Virus record (IMG/VR): IMGVR_UViG_3300009154_000103
Span: 1 to 40,863 of that record
Strand: one strand, 5' to 3'
Source: a virus
DNA length: 40,863 nt
Shown here: positions 1 to 6,868 of the stretch, piece by piece
How the letters are laid out: every line of letters begins with the position of its first letter
Numbering within the stretch: position 1 is the stretch's first letter
Position numbers and translations under genes: made by a program
Notes under the pieces: generated by a model
What the model was told of the DNA's origin: nothing
Databases searched by the model: none
Seen by the model: the letters and a program-made list of their open reading frames with translations, nothing else

Positions 1-25
1 ATACGATGTAGTCTATGCTGACTAG
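1..25 (+). CDS. 3' end of DUF932 paralogue B (continues from right window end)
   Basis: The first 25 bases complete the DUF932 gene that begins at 40208 and runs off the right end. Joining base 40863 to base 1 keeps the frame and reads Q-Q-Y-D-V-V-Y-A-D then TAG at 23-25. The full-length paralogue at 1102-2124 reads Q-Q-Y-E-V-V-A-G-T at the same place. The gene thus ends after about 226 residues, against 340 in copy A, and lacks the C-terminal third. Its stop lies 8 bases inside the next gene, whose ATG is at 15. This is inferred from homology across the seam, not from reads. Confidence 0.72.
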
Positions 26-449
26 TATCGTTAAGAAATACTACGCAAGTATAAGCGTAGCCATACTTACATTGGCTAGCCTTATAGGTATACCTATCAA
101 GGCACTGACTAAACATGTTGACTACGACCCACGCTGTATAGATGTAAGCGGCAACTACTGGAGCAAGTACAAAGCCAAGGCTTATGCCCTTGCTTATATG
201 AAAGAACACTATCCAGAATGGAATCGCAGCGAGTGGGTTGCACTCAACAAACTATGGGGTAAAGAATCTAAGTGGGATATGTATGCAGATAACCCTGAGT
301 CTACTGCATATGGTATAGCACAGATACTAAACACTAGCCCCAAGACTCCAGCCCCTCTCCAAATTGAGAAGGGGCTGTCGTACATAGTCCATAGATACGA
401 GCGACCATCAATCGCTTGGGCACATCACAGAAAGCATGGATGGTATTGA
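15..449 (+). CDS. Membrane-anchored lysozyme-like protein, copy A
   Basis: 144 aa. Residues 9-31 form one hydrophobic segment (signal anchor), then a linker, then a lysozyme/SLT-like domain at about 75-144. The domain shows W-G-K-E-S-K-W with candidate catalytic Glu84, A-D-N-P-x-S-T-A-Y-G-I-A-Q (92-103), and a closing I-V-H-R-Y...W-A-H motif. This is the pattern of transglycosylase/Rpf-like peptidoglycan-cleaving folds. A diverged paralogue lies at 39624-40061. The start has no Shine-Dalgarno but overlaps the stop of DUF932 copy B, so coupling is likely. It is encoded in the early block, far from the CHAP endolysin, so a role other than late lysis (wall remodelling, superinfection control) is possible but unproven. 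Confidence 0.75.
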   Translation: MLTSIVKKYYASISVAILTLASLIGIPIKALTKHVDYDPRCIDVSGNYWSKYKAKAYALAYMKEHYPEWNRSEWVALNKLWGKESKWDMYADNPESTAYGIAQILNTSPKTPAPLQIEKGLSYIVHRYERPSIAWAHHRKHGWY

Positions 450-627
450 CATGAAATCATATTACATTATACAATCAGAAATAGAAATCGAAGCACACAA
501 TGATGATGATGCATTGTGGTTACTACAAGACACCATAGGATTCAGCGGATTCAAAATGATTCGCTGGATAGATACACAACTATCAGAAAAAGAGAGCACA
601 AATGGAACAGACACTAACAATGAATGA
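436..627 (+). CDS. Small acidic protein, paralogue of 40048-40221
   Basis: 63 aa with no recognised family. It begins M-D-G-x-x-x-K-S-Y-Y and has an acidic D-D-D-A stretch, then a hydrophobic/Trp-containing half and a polar tail. The start overlaps the 3' end of the lysozyme-like gene by 14 bases. The same arrangement occurs in the second cassette, where the homologue (57 aa, M-D-G-T-K-S-Y-Y) also overlaps the lysozyme-like gene by 14 bases. The 3' end overlaps the DUF4192-like gene by 26 bases. Conservation of position and N-terminal motif supports a real gene. Confidence 0.7.
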   Translation: MDGIDMKSYYIIQSEIEIEAHNDDDALWLLQDTIGFSGFKMIRWIDTQLSEKESTNGTDTNNE

Positions 628-1102
628 CCAACTCGTAGAGTTGGGTATATTAGTAGACAATGACAACACAGCAGTCCAGCGTGTAGGTGCAAACCTAATT
701 GATGGATACTTCATGTCGTTCAATGCATCAGATGTAGAGATGGAGACAACAGCATTAGTTCTGTATTATCTAACAGACATTCAAGTGCGTGACTTTGCAT
801 TAGGTATCTTAGATAAGTATGATGCTAAGCGTACTGAACTAGCACTATGTCATCTAGTAAACAAAGCACCAACAGATAGTATTTATATCAGTGGACCTGC
901 ATCTATCCTTGCTCAGTTGTACTATGAGCAGGGCAACACAGCAGATGCATTCCTTGTGCTATCAAATGCACAAGAGAACTATTCACTAGCACTATTGCTT
1001 GCACGTGTGTTCAGGTCAGGCTGGGAACCAGCAGGATTTGCACGCATGCGTAAAGAACTACACCCAAAAGTAATAAAAAATATCTTCGGAGAGGAAGAGT
1101 AA
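602..1102 (+). CDS. DUF4192-like protein, copy A
   Basis: 166 aa. The C-terminal half (about 95-150) has the helical pattern typical of actinobacterial DUF4192 proteins: a Gly-Pro-Ala-containing helix, a G-N-T-A-D-A-F turn, then Y-S-L-A-L-L-L-A-R-V-F and G-W-x-P-x-G-F. It is shorter than cellular DUF4192 proteins, which have a longer N-terminal part. A paralogue of almost equal length lies at 38089-38586; both start with a T-L-T-M region and then N-D-x-L-V-E-L-G. Function unknown. The stop overlaps the DUF932 start (TAATG). Family assignment is from remembered motifs, moderately sure. Confidence 0.72.
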   Translation: MEQTLTMNDQLVELGILVDNDNTAVQRVGANLIDGYFMSFNASDVEMETTALVLYYLTDIQVRDFALGILDKYDAKRTELALCHLVNKAPTDSIYISGPASILAQLYYEQGNTADAFLVLSNAQENYSLALLLARVFRSGWEPAGFARMRKELHPKVIKNIFGEEE

Positions 1103-2124
1103 TGCTACAAGTTAGCGAGTCATATAATAATCAAGTCGTAGCCAAGATGAACAAGCAGGCTTGGGTACAAGCAGGCACTGCTGTCAATGCTGGCTCTGCA
1201 TCAGAGGCTGCACGACAGGCTGGTCTTGACTGGAACGTACAGTTAGCAGACATGGAAGCAATCGTTCATATTCCAGTTAGTGATTTAGAAACAGTACAAC
1301 TTCACTACCCTGTACCTAAACGACAGGCTGTACTTAAACTTGGCAAAGACAATACCAATGAAGTCATTGGTGTAGTCGGTGACAAGTACAAGATTGTGCA
1401 GAACATGGAAGTATTCAGTGCGTTAGATACACTGGTTGACTCAGGTGATGCACGGTATACAGCAGCAGGTGAGTACAACAATGGTGCTAACATCTGGATG
1501 GTAATGGAATTACCAGCAGGTGTACAAGTAGCCAATGACCCACACGCTGCGTTCCTACTAGTGCAATCATCACATGATGGTTCATGTGCAGTACGTATTC
1601 GCCCTATCATTGAGCGTTTGTTTTGTGCTAATCAAATCAATCGCATCATCAAAGGTAAACATAAAAATGCATACACCTATGTCATGAAACACACAACCAA
1701 CTCGGAGTTGTCAGTCAATGACATCCGTAACATCACACAGTTAACATATGATTCTATTCAACAATATGAAGTAGTAGCAGGTACGTTGCTACAACGTAAG
1801 GTTGATGAACGTCAAGTTAAGAATATCTTCAAGGCTGTATGGGCACTACCATCAGAGATTGAAGAAGCACCTGACCATCTACTATCACAAGGTCAACGCC
1901 GTCAACGTACCATTGCACTCAATGGTCGTGACTCAGCATGGAATATTTACAGCCAGTCACCTACACAAGAGAACATCAGAGGCACAGCCTTTGGTGTATG
2001 GCAAGCAGTCATTGAACATGCTGACCATTATGCTTCTGGTGGCTCTGACCGCCGTGCAATCGCCACCATCAGTGGACGCAATGACCGCATCAAAGATAAA
2101 GCACTAGATTTAGTGCTTGTTTAA
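1102..2124 (+). CDS. DUF932 (phage/plasmid-like) protein, copy A, full length
   Basis: 340 aa, full-length for the DUF932 family of phage and plasmid proteins. Typical signatures are G-V-V-G-D-K-Y-K-I-V-Q-N near residue 90, a central block with S-S-H-D-G-S (about 155-160) and a conserved C-A-N-Q motif (near 175). The family's function is unknown; members are common on phages and plasmids and a role in countering host functions has been suggested without proof. Copy B (40208 onward) is nearly identical in residues 88-222 but lacks the C-terminal third. The preceding stop overlaps the ATG. A GCACTA/TAGTGC hairpin lies in the last codons (2101-2116). Confidence 0.85.
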   Translation: MLQVSESYNNQVVAKMNKQAWVQAGTAVNAGSASEAARQAGLDWNVQLADMEAIVHIPVSDLETVQLHYPVPKRQAVLKLGKDNTNEVIGVVGDKYKIVQNMEVFSALDTLVDSGDARYTAAGEYNNGANIWMVMELPAGVQVANDPHAAFLLVQSSHDGSCAVRIRPIIERLFCANQINRIIKGKHKNAYTYVMKHTTNSELSVNDIRNITQLTYDSIQQYEVVAGTLLQRKVDERQVKNIFKAVWALPSEIEEAPDHLLSQGQRRQRTIALNGRDSAWNIYSQSPTQENIRGTAFGVWQAVIEHADHYASGGSDRRAIATISGRNDRIKDKALDLVLV

Positions 2125-2267
2125 GTTTCCACACACATGGATAGAAATCCATAAACGTGGATACGCATAACTTGTATAGTCGTATCCTTAGACAATACAG
2201 GGGACGTTTCACTGGGTTGCTCCGCCAGTGGCGAACACGGAGCACACACAAACAACGAGAGGGAAAC
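2125..2267 (+). promoter_or_regulatory. Structured untranslated leader with three hairpins
   Basis: This is the only sizeable gap in the first 3 kb. It holds three perfect stems in series: ATGGAT/ATCCAT (2137-2142 with 2147-2152), GGATACG/CGTATCC (2159-2165 with 2181-2187) and CACTGG/CCAGTG (2210-2215 with 2225-2230). A GAGAGGGAAAC Shine-Dalgarno precedes the ATG at 2268. An open frame from 2157 runs into the gene, but the good ribosome site and TAATG-style neighbours favour the start at 2268. No tRNA fold is seen. An RNA regulatory element or processing site is the likely role. Confidence 0.45.
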
Positions 2268-2648
2268 ATGAACACAATAGCAATTACAACAGAAGAAAAT
2301 GTAGTAACCTATACCGAGTCAGAAGTAACACGTTTCATCAAAAGAGCAGAGGAACTAAGTGACACTAAATATAAAGTACGTGACTTCTTCAGTGAACTTG
2401 AATGGGATAGCGGAGAAGCAACAATTACTCGTAGTGAAGTCAACGAGTTACTCAAGTCAATTCAGTGCGACCTTATCAGAGCAGAGTATAAAGCAACTGT
2501 TACAATTACTGCTTACGTTACAGGATACACAGCCGAAGATGAAGATGATGCAAACAACTGCATTGGAGACGACATCACCATTGACATTGGTTCAGGCGCA
2601 AGTATAGAAATAGATAACATTGACATCTCTGACGTAGAGGAAGAGTAA
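2268..2648 (+). CDS. Acidic hypothetical protein
   Basis: 126 aa, strongly acidic, ending in D-V-E-E-E. N-terminal helix with S-E-V-T-R-F-I-K-R-A; the C-terminal half is beta-like with V-T-I-T-A-Y-V-T-G-Y and D-I-T-I-D-I-G. No family recognised. Start at 2268 is chosen over the longer frame because of the GAGAGGGA ribosome site 4-11 bases upstream. The stop overlaps the next start (TAATG). The acidity raises the possibility of a DNA-mimic or a single-strand-binding accessory role, but nothing in the sequence shows it. Confidence 0.7.
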   Translation: MNTIAITTEENVVTYTESEVTRFIKRAEELSDTKYKVRDFFSELEWDSGEATITRSEVNELLKSIQCDLIRAEYKATVTITAYVTGYTAEDEDDANNCIGDDITIDIGSGASIEIDNIDISDVEEE

Positions 2649-2890
2649 TGATTTGCGAATGCAAGCAACACATGGTTGAGTATGAAACAAAGAAAGCAAC
2701 CATTAAATTCTTTTGCCCTGATTGCAAAGCATCAGCAGTTAAAATTATGCGAGCACCTTCACGTATACTTAAACTATCTGAACGCTTTGAGAATAGTGAA
2801 ATAGAAGCAGAAGAGTTTATTGTAGAAGTAATTGAAGCGCTAGAAGATAGCAAGTTAGCAACTGCTGGTTGGCACAAGGAGTCTGAATGA
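2648..2890 (+). CDS. Small zinc-ribbon-like protein
   Basis: 80 aa. C-E-C at residues 3-5 and C-P-D-C at about 23-26 look like two halves of a zinc-binding site, followed by an acidic amphipathic helix rich in E and S. Coupled to its neighbours by TAATG upstream and a 4-base ATGA overlap downstream. No named family recognised. It is one of several short Cys-pair proteins in the early block. Confidence 0.65.
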   Translation: MICECKQHMVEYETKKATIKFFCPDCKASAVKIMRAPSRILKLSERFENSEIEAEEFIVEVIEALEDSKLATAGWHKESE

Positions 2891-2988
2891 GCGAACAAGA
2901 ATGTTATAATTGTGGCGACCCAGCCACACATGGTATTGATTCTAAATCAGTATGCTGTAATTGTTGGGGAGATTGCGGACATGACTAA
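2887..2988 (+). CDS. 33-aa cysteine-rich mini-protein
   Basis: 33 aa with C-Y-N-C-G near the start and C-C-N-C-W plus C-G-H near the end, a compact four-or-more-cysteine zinc-finger layout. Begins at ATG 2887 in a 4-base overlap with the preceding stop and ends at TAA 2988. The next gene's start (2981) lies inside it. Short, but Cys spacing and tight coupling on both sides support it. Confidence 0.55.
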   Translation: MSEQECYNCGDPATHGIDSKSVCCNCWGDCGHD

Positions 2989-3358
2989 TGCATACGTACC
3001 TTACAATGGTACTGCTGGCTGGTCAGGTACAGATACATCTCAGCAGAGAGCGCTAGATAATATCTCATCTGGTCGGGAAGAAAACAGACAGCAGTTAGCG
3101 TTACGTATATTAAAAGAAGCAGGAGAAATGGGGCTAACCTGGAAAGAGTTAGCCACTAAAACAGGTTGGCATCACGGTACTACTAGTGGTATCCTGTCAG
3201 TATTGCACCAGTCAGGTGCAATCATACGTTTGTATAGCACACGTAATAGATGCAAGATATATGTGCATCAAAATTACAAAGACGCTTATGCTAAGTACGA
3301 AAAGTATTCGCGTCCAGAAAAACTTTGTCCGCATTGCGGCAATGACATCAACGCATAG
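2981..3358 (+). CDS. Winged helix-turn-helix protein with C-terminal Cys pair
   Basis: 125 aa from ATG 2981. A longer open frame from 2912 exists, but 2981 gives the coupled overlap seen at other junctions. Residues about 45-95 form a winged helix: a first helix L-A-L-R-I-L-K-E-A-G, then L-T-W-K-E-L-A, a recognition helix around G-T-T-S-G-I-L-S-V-L, and a wing I-I-R-L-Y-S...K-I-Y-V. The C-terminus has C-P-H-C-G. Likely a DNA-binding regulator. Downstream lies an imperfect 16-bp hairpin and a new Shine-Dalgarno, so this may end a transcription unit. Confidence 0.7.
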   Translation: MTNAYVPYNGTAGWSGTDTSQQRALDNISSGREENRQQLALRILKEAGEMGLTWKELATKTGWHHGTTSGILSVLHQSGAIIRLYSTRNRCKIYVHQNYKDAYAKYEKYSRPEKLCPHCGNDINA

Positions 3359-3382
3359 CCGTCACTATGCTATGATGGGGAC

Positions 3383-3432
3383 ACTAGTGGGCGGTAGGTT
3401 TTGGCTCTCTCCTTGTCCTGCCTCCTACTAGT
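3383..3432 (+). promoter_or_regulatory. Long imperfect hairpin before nuclease gene
   Basis: ACTAGTGGGCGGTAGG (3383-3398) can pair with CCTGCCTCCTACTAGT (3417-3432): a 16-bp stem with one mismatch and two G-T wobbles, loop of 18 bases. No U-tract follows, so this is not a classic terminator. A TATGAT sequence lies just upstream (about 3370-3375) but without a convincing -35. AAGGAG for the next gene follows. Could be an attenuator, processing site or operator. Confidence 0.4.
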
Positions 3433-3451
3433 ACTTAATCAAAGGAGAAGC

Positions 3452-4222
3452 ATGTCAGAAGTAGAAGTACCCAGAGATAGATACGGACGACCAATGGTTG
3501 TGCCACCTAAAGGTGGTAAGCCAATACCGTACACACGTACCACTACAATTGCAGGTTCATTAGATGATGGCACTGCACTAGTAGCATGGAAGTTACGTAT
3601 GGCAGCAGCGGGTTTAACGCTGCGTCCTGACTTATTGTTAGCAGCCAGTGCTGTAAGAGATAACAAGTTGGAGATGGACAAGTTAGTTGAAGATGCAATG
3701 GAAGCAGCAGGTGCAACCAAGCAAGCAACTATAGGTACAGCCATTCATACACTTACAGAAAAACATGACAGAGGCATTGACTTAGGTGTAATCCCTGAGG
3801 ATTATATCGCTGACATACAAGCCTATGATGCAGCAACTAAAGACTTTGAGAATGTATTCATTGAACAGTTCTGCGTACTAGATAAGTTTAAGATTGCAGG
3901 TACACCTGACCGTATCGTTAAATACAAAGGTGAGTTGTTTATCTCTGACTTAAAGACTGGTAGTATTTCCTACCCAAATAAAATTGCTATGCAGTTAGCG
4001 GTGTATGCAAACGGCTTGCCGTATGACCCCGTTACGGCAACCCGTTCGTCTTGGGGTGACGTCAATACAGAGAAAGGAATCATTGTCCACCTGCCAGCAG
4101 GTAGTGGTAAATGTGAACTGCACTTTGTTGACATCAAAGAAGGATGGAAAGGTATCCAGTTAGCAATGAAGGTGCGAACCTTCAGAGATACCAAAAAGAA
4201 ATTGGTTACGGATATTCATTAA
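3452..4222 (+). CDS. PD-(D/E)XK (RecB/Cas4-like) nuclease
   Basis: 256 aa. RecB-like motifs in order: G-T-A-I-H (95-99), Glu138, G-T-P-D (150-153, catalytic Asp153), I-S-D-L-K-T-G (164-170, Asp166 and Lys168), and Q-L-A-V-Y-A (181-186, motif QxxxY). This is the phage exonuclease/Cas4-type fold and probably acts on DNA ends in recombination or in processing replication intermediates. Start at ATG 3452 follows a clear AAAGGAGAAG site; an upstream extension to 3401 lacks one. No four-cysteine Fe-S cluster is seen, unlike Cas4. Followed by genes for a RecA-like ATPase and a resolvase, consistent with a recombination set. Confidence 0.85.
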   Translation: MSEVEVPRDRYGRPMVVPPKGGKPIPYTRTTTIAGSLDDGTALVAWKLRMAAAGLTLRPDLLLAASAVRDNKLEMDKLVEDAMEAAGATKQATIGTAIHTLTEKHDRGIDLGVIPEDYIADIQAYDAATKDFENVFIEQFCVLDKFKIAGTPDRIVKYKGELFISDLKTGSISYPNKIAMQLAVYANGLPYDPVTATRSSWGDVNTEKGIIVHLPAGSGKCELHFVDIKEGWKGIQLAMKVRTFRDTKKKLVTDIH

Positions 4223-4371
4223 TGCTATGCATCAACTGCATGAGCAGAGATGTAATGCTGTATCAATTTACAACTAACGGCAAAGAATATATATGCCGTA
4301 GTTGTGGAGTTATAACTACTATCAAGGAGAAACATGTCCTCAACCGAAGCACCTATCAGCATCACAGTTAA
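4222..4371 (+). CDS. Small zinc-ribbon protein
   Basis: 49 aa. C-I-N-C (3-6) and C-R-S-C-G (about 24-28) make a two-knuckle zinc ribbon. ATG 4222 overlaps the nuclease stop (TAATG). The 3' end overlaps the next gene by 38 bases, and the next gene's AAGGAG site lies inside it. Function unknown. Confidence 0.6.
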   Translation: MLCINCMSRDVMLYQFTTNGKEYICRSCGVITTIKEKHVLNRSTYQHHS

Positions 4372-4801
4372 ATCAGCAGCAGGTTCTCTTATCACCTTGC
4401 GTGCTGAGACAGCAGAAGAACTAGACCAAAGAGTTGCGCTATCACTTGCATCTCTTGCATCAGCAACACAAGAACTAGAAGCAGCCATCCGTGGCGTAGC
4501 ACCAGTTAACACAGCAGTACCACCATCACCTGTAGTTGGCATGCTTGCCAACACACTAGGTGCAACTGTAATCAGTGATACACCAGCAGGACCACCAGCG
4601 TTTGTATCTCCAGGTGCAGGCGCACGCAATTGTCCTCACGGTACAATGACACGTATCTATGGTATGACTGGCAAATTTGGTCCATACAAAGGACACTTCT
4701 GTCCAGCCAAGCAAGGCGACCCAACCAAATGCACAACAGTATATGTTAAGGCAGGCTCACCAGAGTTTGCTACATTCGTAGCCGACCAAACAAAGGCATA
4801 A
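4334..4801 (+). CDS. Conserved actinophage-type protein with C-terminal Cys motif
   Basis: 155 aa. N-terminal third is a beta/helix segment (I-S-I-T-V-K, then a helix from E-T-A-E-E-L-D). The middle is Pro/Ala/Val-rich linker. The C-terminal 60 residues are compact with C-P-H-G, G-K-F-G-P-Y-K-G-H-F-C-P and K-C-T-T-V-Y-V-K, a likely zinc-stabilised domain. It sits between a RecB-like nuclease and a RecA-like ATPase, so a single-strand-DNA or recombination accessory role is plausible from context only. Clear AAGGAG ribosome site. Confidence 0.7.
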   Translation: MSSTEAPISITVKSAAGSLITLRAETAEELDQRVALSLASLASATQELEAAIRGVAPVNTAVPPSPVVGMLANTLGATVISDTPAGPPAFVSPGAGARNCPHGTMTRIYGMTGKFGPYKGHFCPAKQGDPTKCTTVYVKAGSPEFATFVADQTKA

Positions 4802-5617
4802 ATGAAAACACTCCGCCGAAGTATCGGTAAGCCAGAGGTGGGGGGAGAACCATTACCCCCACCTTTTCAGGCTTTCCAACGTGAAGGAATTATTCTGCGT
4901 AGAGCAGAAGTCACCGTCATAGCAGGTACTCCAGGCGCAGGTAAGTCATCCATTGCATTGCATATCGCAGCAAGACTAAAACAACCAACCTTATACTTCT
5001 CTGCCGATACCAATGCACACACTATGGCTATGCGTTTGCTTGCTATGAAAGCCAAGATAACTCAGCAAGATGCTGAGTACATGATTAAGACAAAACCCGA
5101 AGCAGCAGAACATTATTTGCGTGAGTTCTCTGGTATGTACTGGTCGTTTGAACCATCACCTACACTCAAAGATTTAGACGAAGAAGTATCAGCATTTGAA
5201 ACTATGTGGGGCAGAAGCCCTACACTTATAGTTGTAGATAACCTTATGGACATAGCCATTGATGGACATGAAGAGTTTGCTGGTATGCGTGCAGTTATGA
5301 AAGAGTTAAAATATCTTGCACGTGATACTAACGCAGCAGTTCTTGTCTTGCATCATACGCAAGAAGGTGCGCCAGGGTATCCATGTCAACCACGTTCTGC
5401 ATTGCAGGGTAAAGTTGCACAGATTCCAGCAATGGTGTTGACTGTAGGACAGATGATGCAAGGTGTAGATTCATATCTATGCGTAGCACCAGTTAAGAAT
5501 AGATACGGTAAGGCTGACCCGACAGGTGCAACTTACATAACACTATCCTTTGACCCAGCAAAAATGCACTTAGAAGATACAATCAAAGACCACACTCAAC
5601 AGGAGATGATGGTATGA
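4802..5617 (+). CDS. RecA/DnaB-like ATPase (Sak4/helicase type)
   Basis: 271 aa. Walker A G-T-P-G-A-G-K-S-S (42-50), Walker B T-L-I-V-V-D-N (141-147), and an H-H-T-Q motif (184-187) typical of DnaB/RadA-like RecA folds. The size fits a single ATPase domain without the N-terminal DnaB domain. Known relatives act as replicative helicase-like or single-strand-annealing/strand-exchange (Sak4) proteins; the sequence does not decide which. It precedes the resolvase and primase, which favours a replication/recombination ATPase. Confidence 0.82.
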   Translation: MKTLRRSIGKPEVGGEPLPPPFQAFQREGIILRRAEVTVIAGTPGAGKSSIALHIAARLKQPTLYFSADTNAHTMAMRLLAMKAKITQQDAEYMIKTKPEAAEHYLREFSGMYWSFEPSPTLKDLDEEVSAFETMWGRSPTLIVVDNLMDIAIDGHEEFAGMRAVMKELKYLARDTNAAVLVLHHTQEGAPGYPCQPRSALQGKVAQIPAMVLTVGQMMQGVDSYLCVAPVKNRYGKADPTGATYITLSFDPAKMHLEDTIKDHTQQEMMV

Positions 5618-5697
5618 TTGAATGTGATGTTTGTGAAACCCCTACTGAAATGCCACATTGTAATTGTGGACAATGTGATTGTAAAGATAACACATGA
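5614..5697 (+). CDS. 27-aa cysteine-rich mini-protein
   Basis: 27 aa with seven Cys in pairs: C-D-V-C near the start and a C-N-C-G-Q-C-D-C run in the second half. ATGA overlaps join it to the ATPase stop and the next start. Probably a tiny zinc-binding protein. The high Cys density makes a chance frame unlikely, but size keeps confidence moderate. Confidence 0.5.
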   Translation: MIECDVCETPTEMPHCNCGQCDCKDNT

Positions 5698-6041
5698 GTA
5701 GTGCAGCCAAAGCCAAAGGCAGTGGAGCAGAACGAGATGTAGTTAAGTATCTTAAAGAATGGTTCCCTTATGTAGACAGGCGTTTGGCTGGTGCAACACT
5801 AGACAAAGGTGACATATCAGGTATACCTGGAGTTACAATTGAAATAAAGAATCATGCCAAGATGAACTTGGCTGGATGGACAGAAGAATTGTTAACCGAA
5901 ATGGCTAACGATAAAGCGTGGACAGGTGTAGTGTGGCACAAACGGGTGGGTAGGGGAAGTCCAGCCGACTGGTACTGCACTATGCCTGGACATGTATGGG
6001 TAGAATTGTTGAGGAAAGCACTTGGAGAAACCAAGCATTGA
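5694..6041 (+). CDS. Holliday-junction-resolvase-like PD-(D/E)XK nuclease
   Basis: 115 aa. A basic N-terminus with K-G-S-G-A-E-R-D (Glu13), then D-K-G-D-I-S-G (Asp40) and V-T-I-E-I-K-N (Glu50, Lys52) match the E...D...ExK layout of archaeal-type Hjc and phage resolvase-like nucleases. Likely cuts branched DNA before packaging or during recombination. ATGA overlap with the upstream mini-protein; 20-base overlap with the primase start. VRR-Nuc-type nucleases would be an alternative within the same superfamily. Confidence 0.78.
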   Translation: MSSAAKAKGSGAERDVVKYLKEWFPYVDRRLAGATLDKGDISGIPGVTIEIKNHAKMNLAGWTEELLTEMANDKAWTGVVWHKRVGRGSPADWYCTMPGHVWVELLRKALGETKH

Positions 6042-6399
6042 GGAATACCTCAATTACATAGGCGCCACCGTGCCTGCAAGGGGCAGCGGTTGGCGCAAGA
6101 TGAAGTGTCCGTTCCATAATGACAGTCATGCATCAGCAGCAGTTAACTATGACAAGAACGCATTTGTATGCCATGGTTGTGGCATCAAAGGTGATACGTA
6201 TTCTTTAATAATGGATAGAGAGAGGATAAATTATCGTGAGGCTGTCCAGTTCGCAGCGTCAGTTCTTACTTCAGGCAACACAGAGGTACGCCAGCAAGAT
6301 AGAACTCGCACAAGATTATCTATTAAGCCGTCAACTCTCGGTAGACGAGGCAAGCATCTTTCACTTGGGAGTGGTAGACGACCCACTTCCAGGACATGA
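6022..6399 (+). CDS. DNA primase, N-terminal zinc-finger part (frame 1 of split gene)
   Basis: TTG start at 6022 with GAGGAAAG upstream. The first 90 residues are a CHC2-type primase zinc domain: C29, H32, C50, C53, followed by G-D-T-Y-S-L and an A-V-Q-F helix. After about residue 88 the reading becomes Arg/Thr-rich and unlike a primase up to the stop at 6399. From about 6290 the primase-like sequence continues in the next frame (6236-6868). One extra base, two missing bases, or a programmed +1 shift near 6275-6295 would join them. I see no obvious slippery heptamer. Confidence 0.75.
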   Translation: MEKPSIEEYLNYIGATVPARGSGWRKMKCPFHNDSHASAAVNYDKNAFVCHGCGIKGDTYSLIMDRERINYREAVQFAASVLTSGNTEVRQQDRTRTRLSIKPSTLGRRGKHLSLGSGRRPTSRT

Positions 6400-6868
6400 G
6401 CCGTACAAAGGACGGCTTGCTATCCCTTACATTACACCGTCAGGTGTAGTTGATATTAGATTCCGTGACTTGACTGGTATACATGATGCCAAGTACATGG
6501 GATTAGTTGGTGCTAAAACTACTATGTTTAATACGCAGGCTTGCTTTGCCGCAGACAAATACATCTGCGTCACCGAAGGTGAGTTTGATTGTATTATGAT
6601 GTCAGTTAAAACTATTCATCCGACTATTGGTATTCCTGGGGCTAACAATTGGAAGCCCCATTATGCCAAGATACTAGATGACTTTGATGTAGTCATTGTT
6701 CTTGCAGATGGTGACTCGGCAGGGTTAGAGTTTGGCAAAAAGATTAGTAGGGAATTAGGTAATGTAAACATTATTTCAATGCCAGATGGCGAAGACGTAA
6801 ACAGCATGATGATAAAGATGGGAAGTGAATGGCTTGACGGACGAATCAAAGAATGCGTTACCCCTTGA
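6236..6868 (+). CDS. DNA primase, TOPRIM part (frame 2 of split gene)
   Basis: Open from a GTG at 6236; the convincing part begins near A-S-K-I-E-L-A-Q-D-Y-L. Features: an R-L-A-I-P-Y-I segment, then the TOPRIM motifs E-G-E-F-D (114-118) and A-D-G-D-S-A-G (157-163), which bind Mg2+ in DnaG-type primases. The GTG has only a distant GAGAGAGGA, so independent starting is possible but weak. Most likely this is the C-terminal part of one primase begun at 6022. Split primase reading frames are also annotated in some other actinobacteriophages. Confidence 0.78.
   Translation: MRLSSSQRQFLLQATQRYASKIELAQDYLLSRQLSVDEASIFHLGVVDDPLPGHEPYKGRLAIPYITPSGVVDIRFRDLTGIHDAKYMGLVGAKTTMFNTQACFAADKYICVTEGEFDCIMMSVKTIHPTIGIPGANNWKPHYAKILDDFDVVIVLADGDSAGLEFGKKISRELGNVNIISMPDGEDVNSMMIKMGSEWLDGRIKECVTP

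Noticed and set aside
2201-2245. Possible tRNA in the hairpin leader
   Set aside because: Stems do not give a cloverleaf: no acceptor pairing, no T-loop consensus.
2157-2267. Upstream extension of the gene at 2268
   Set aside because: It would cross two hairpins and lacks a ribosome site, whereas 2268 has GAGAGGGA.
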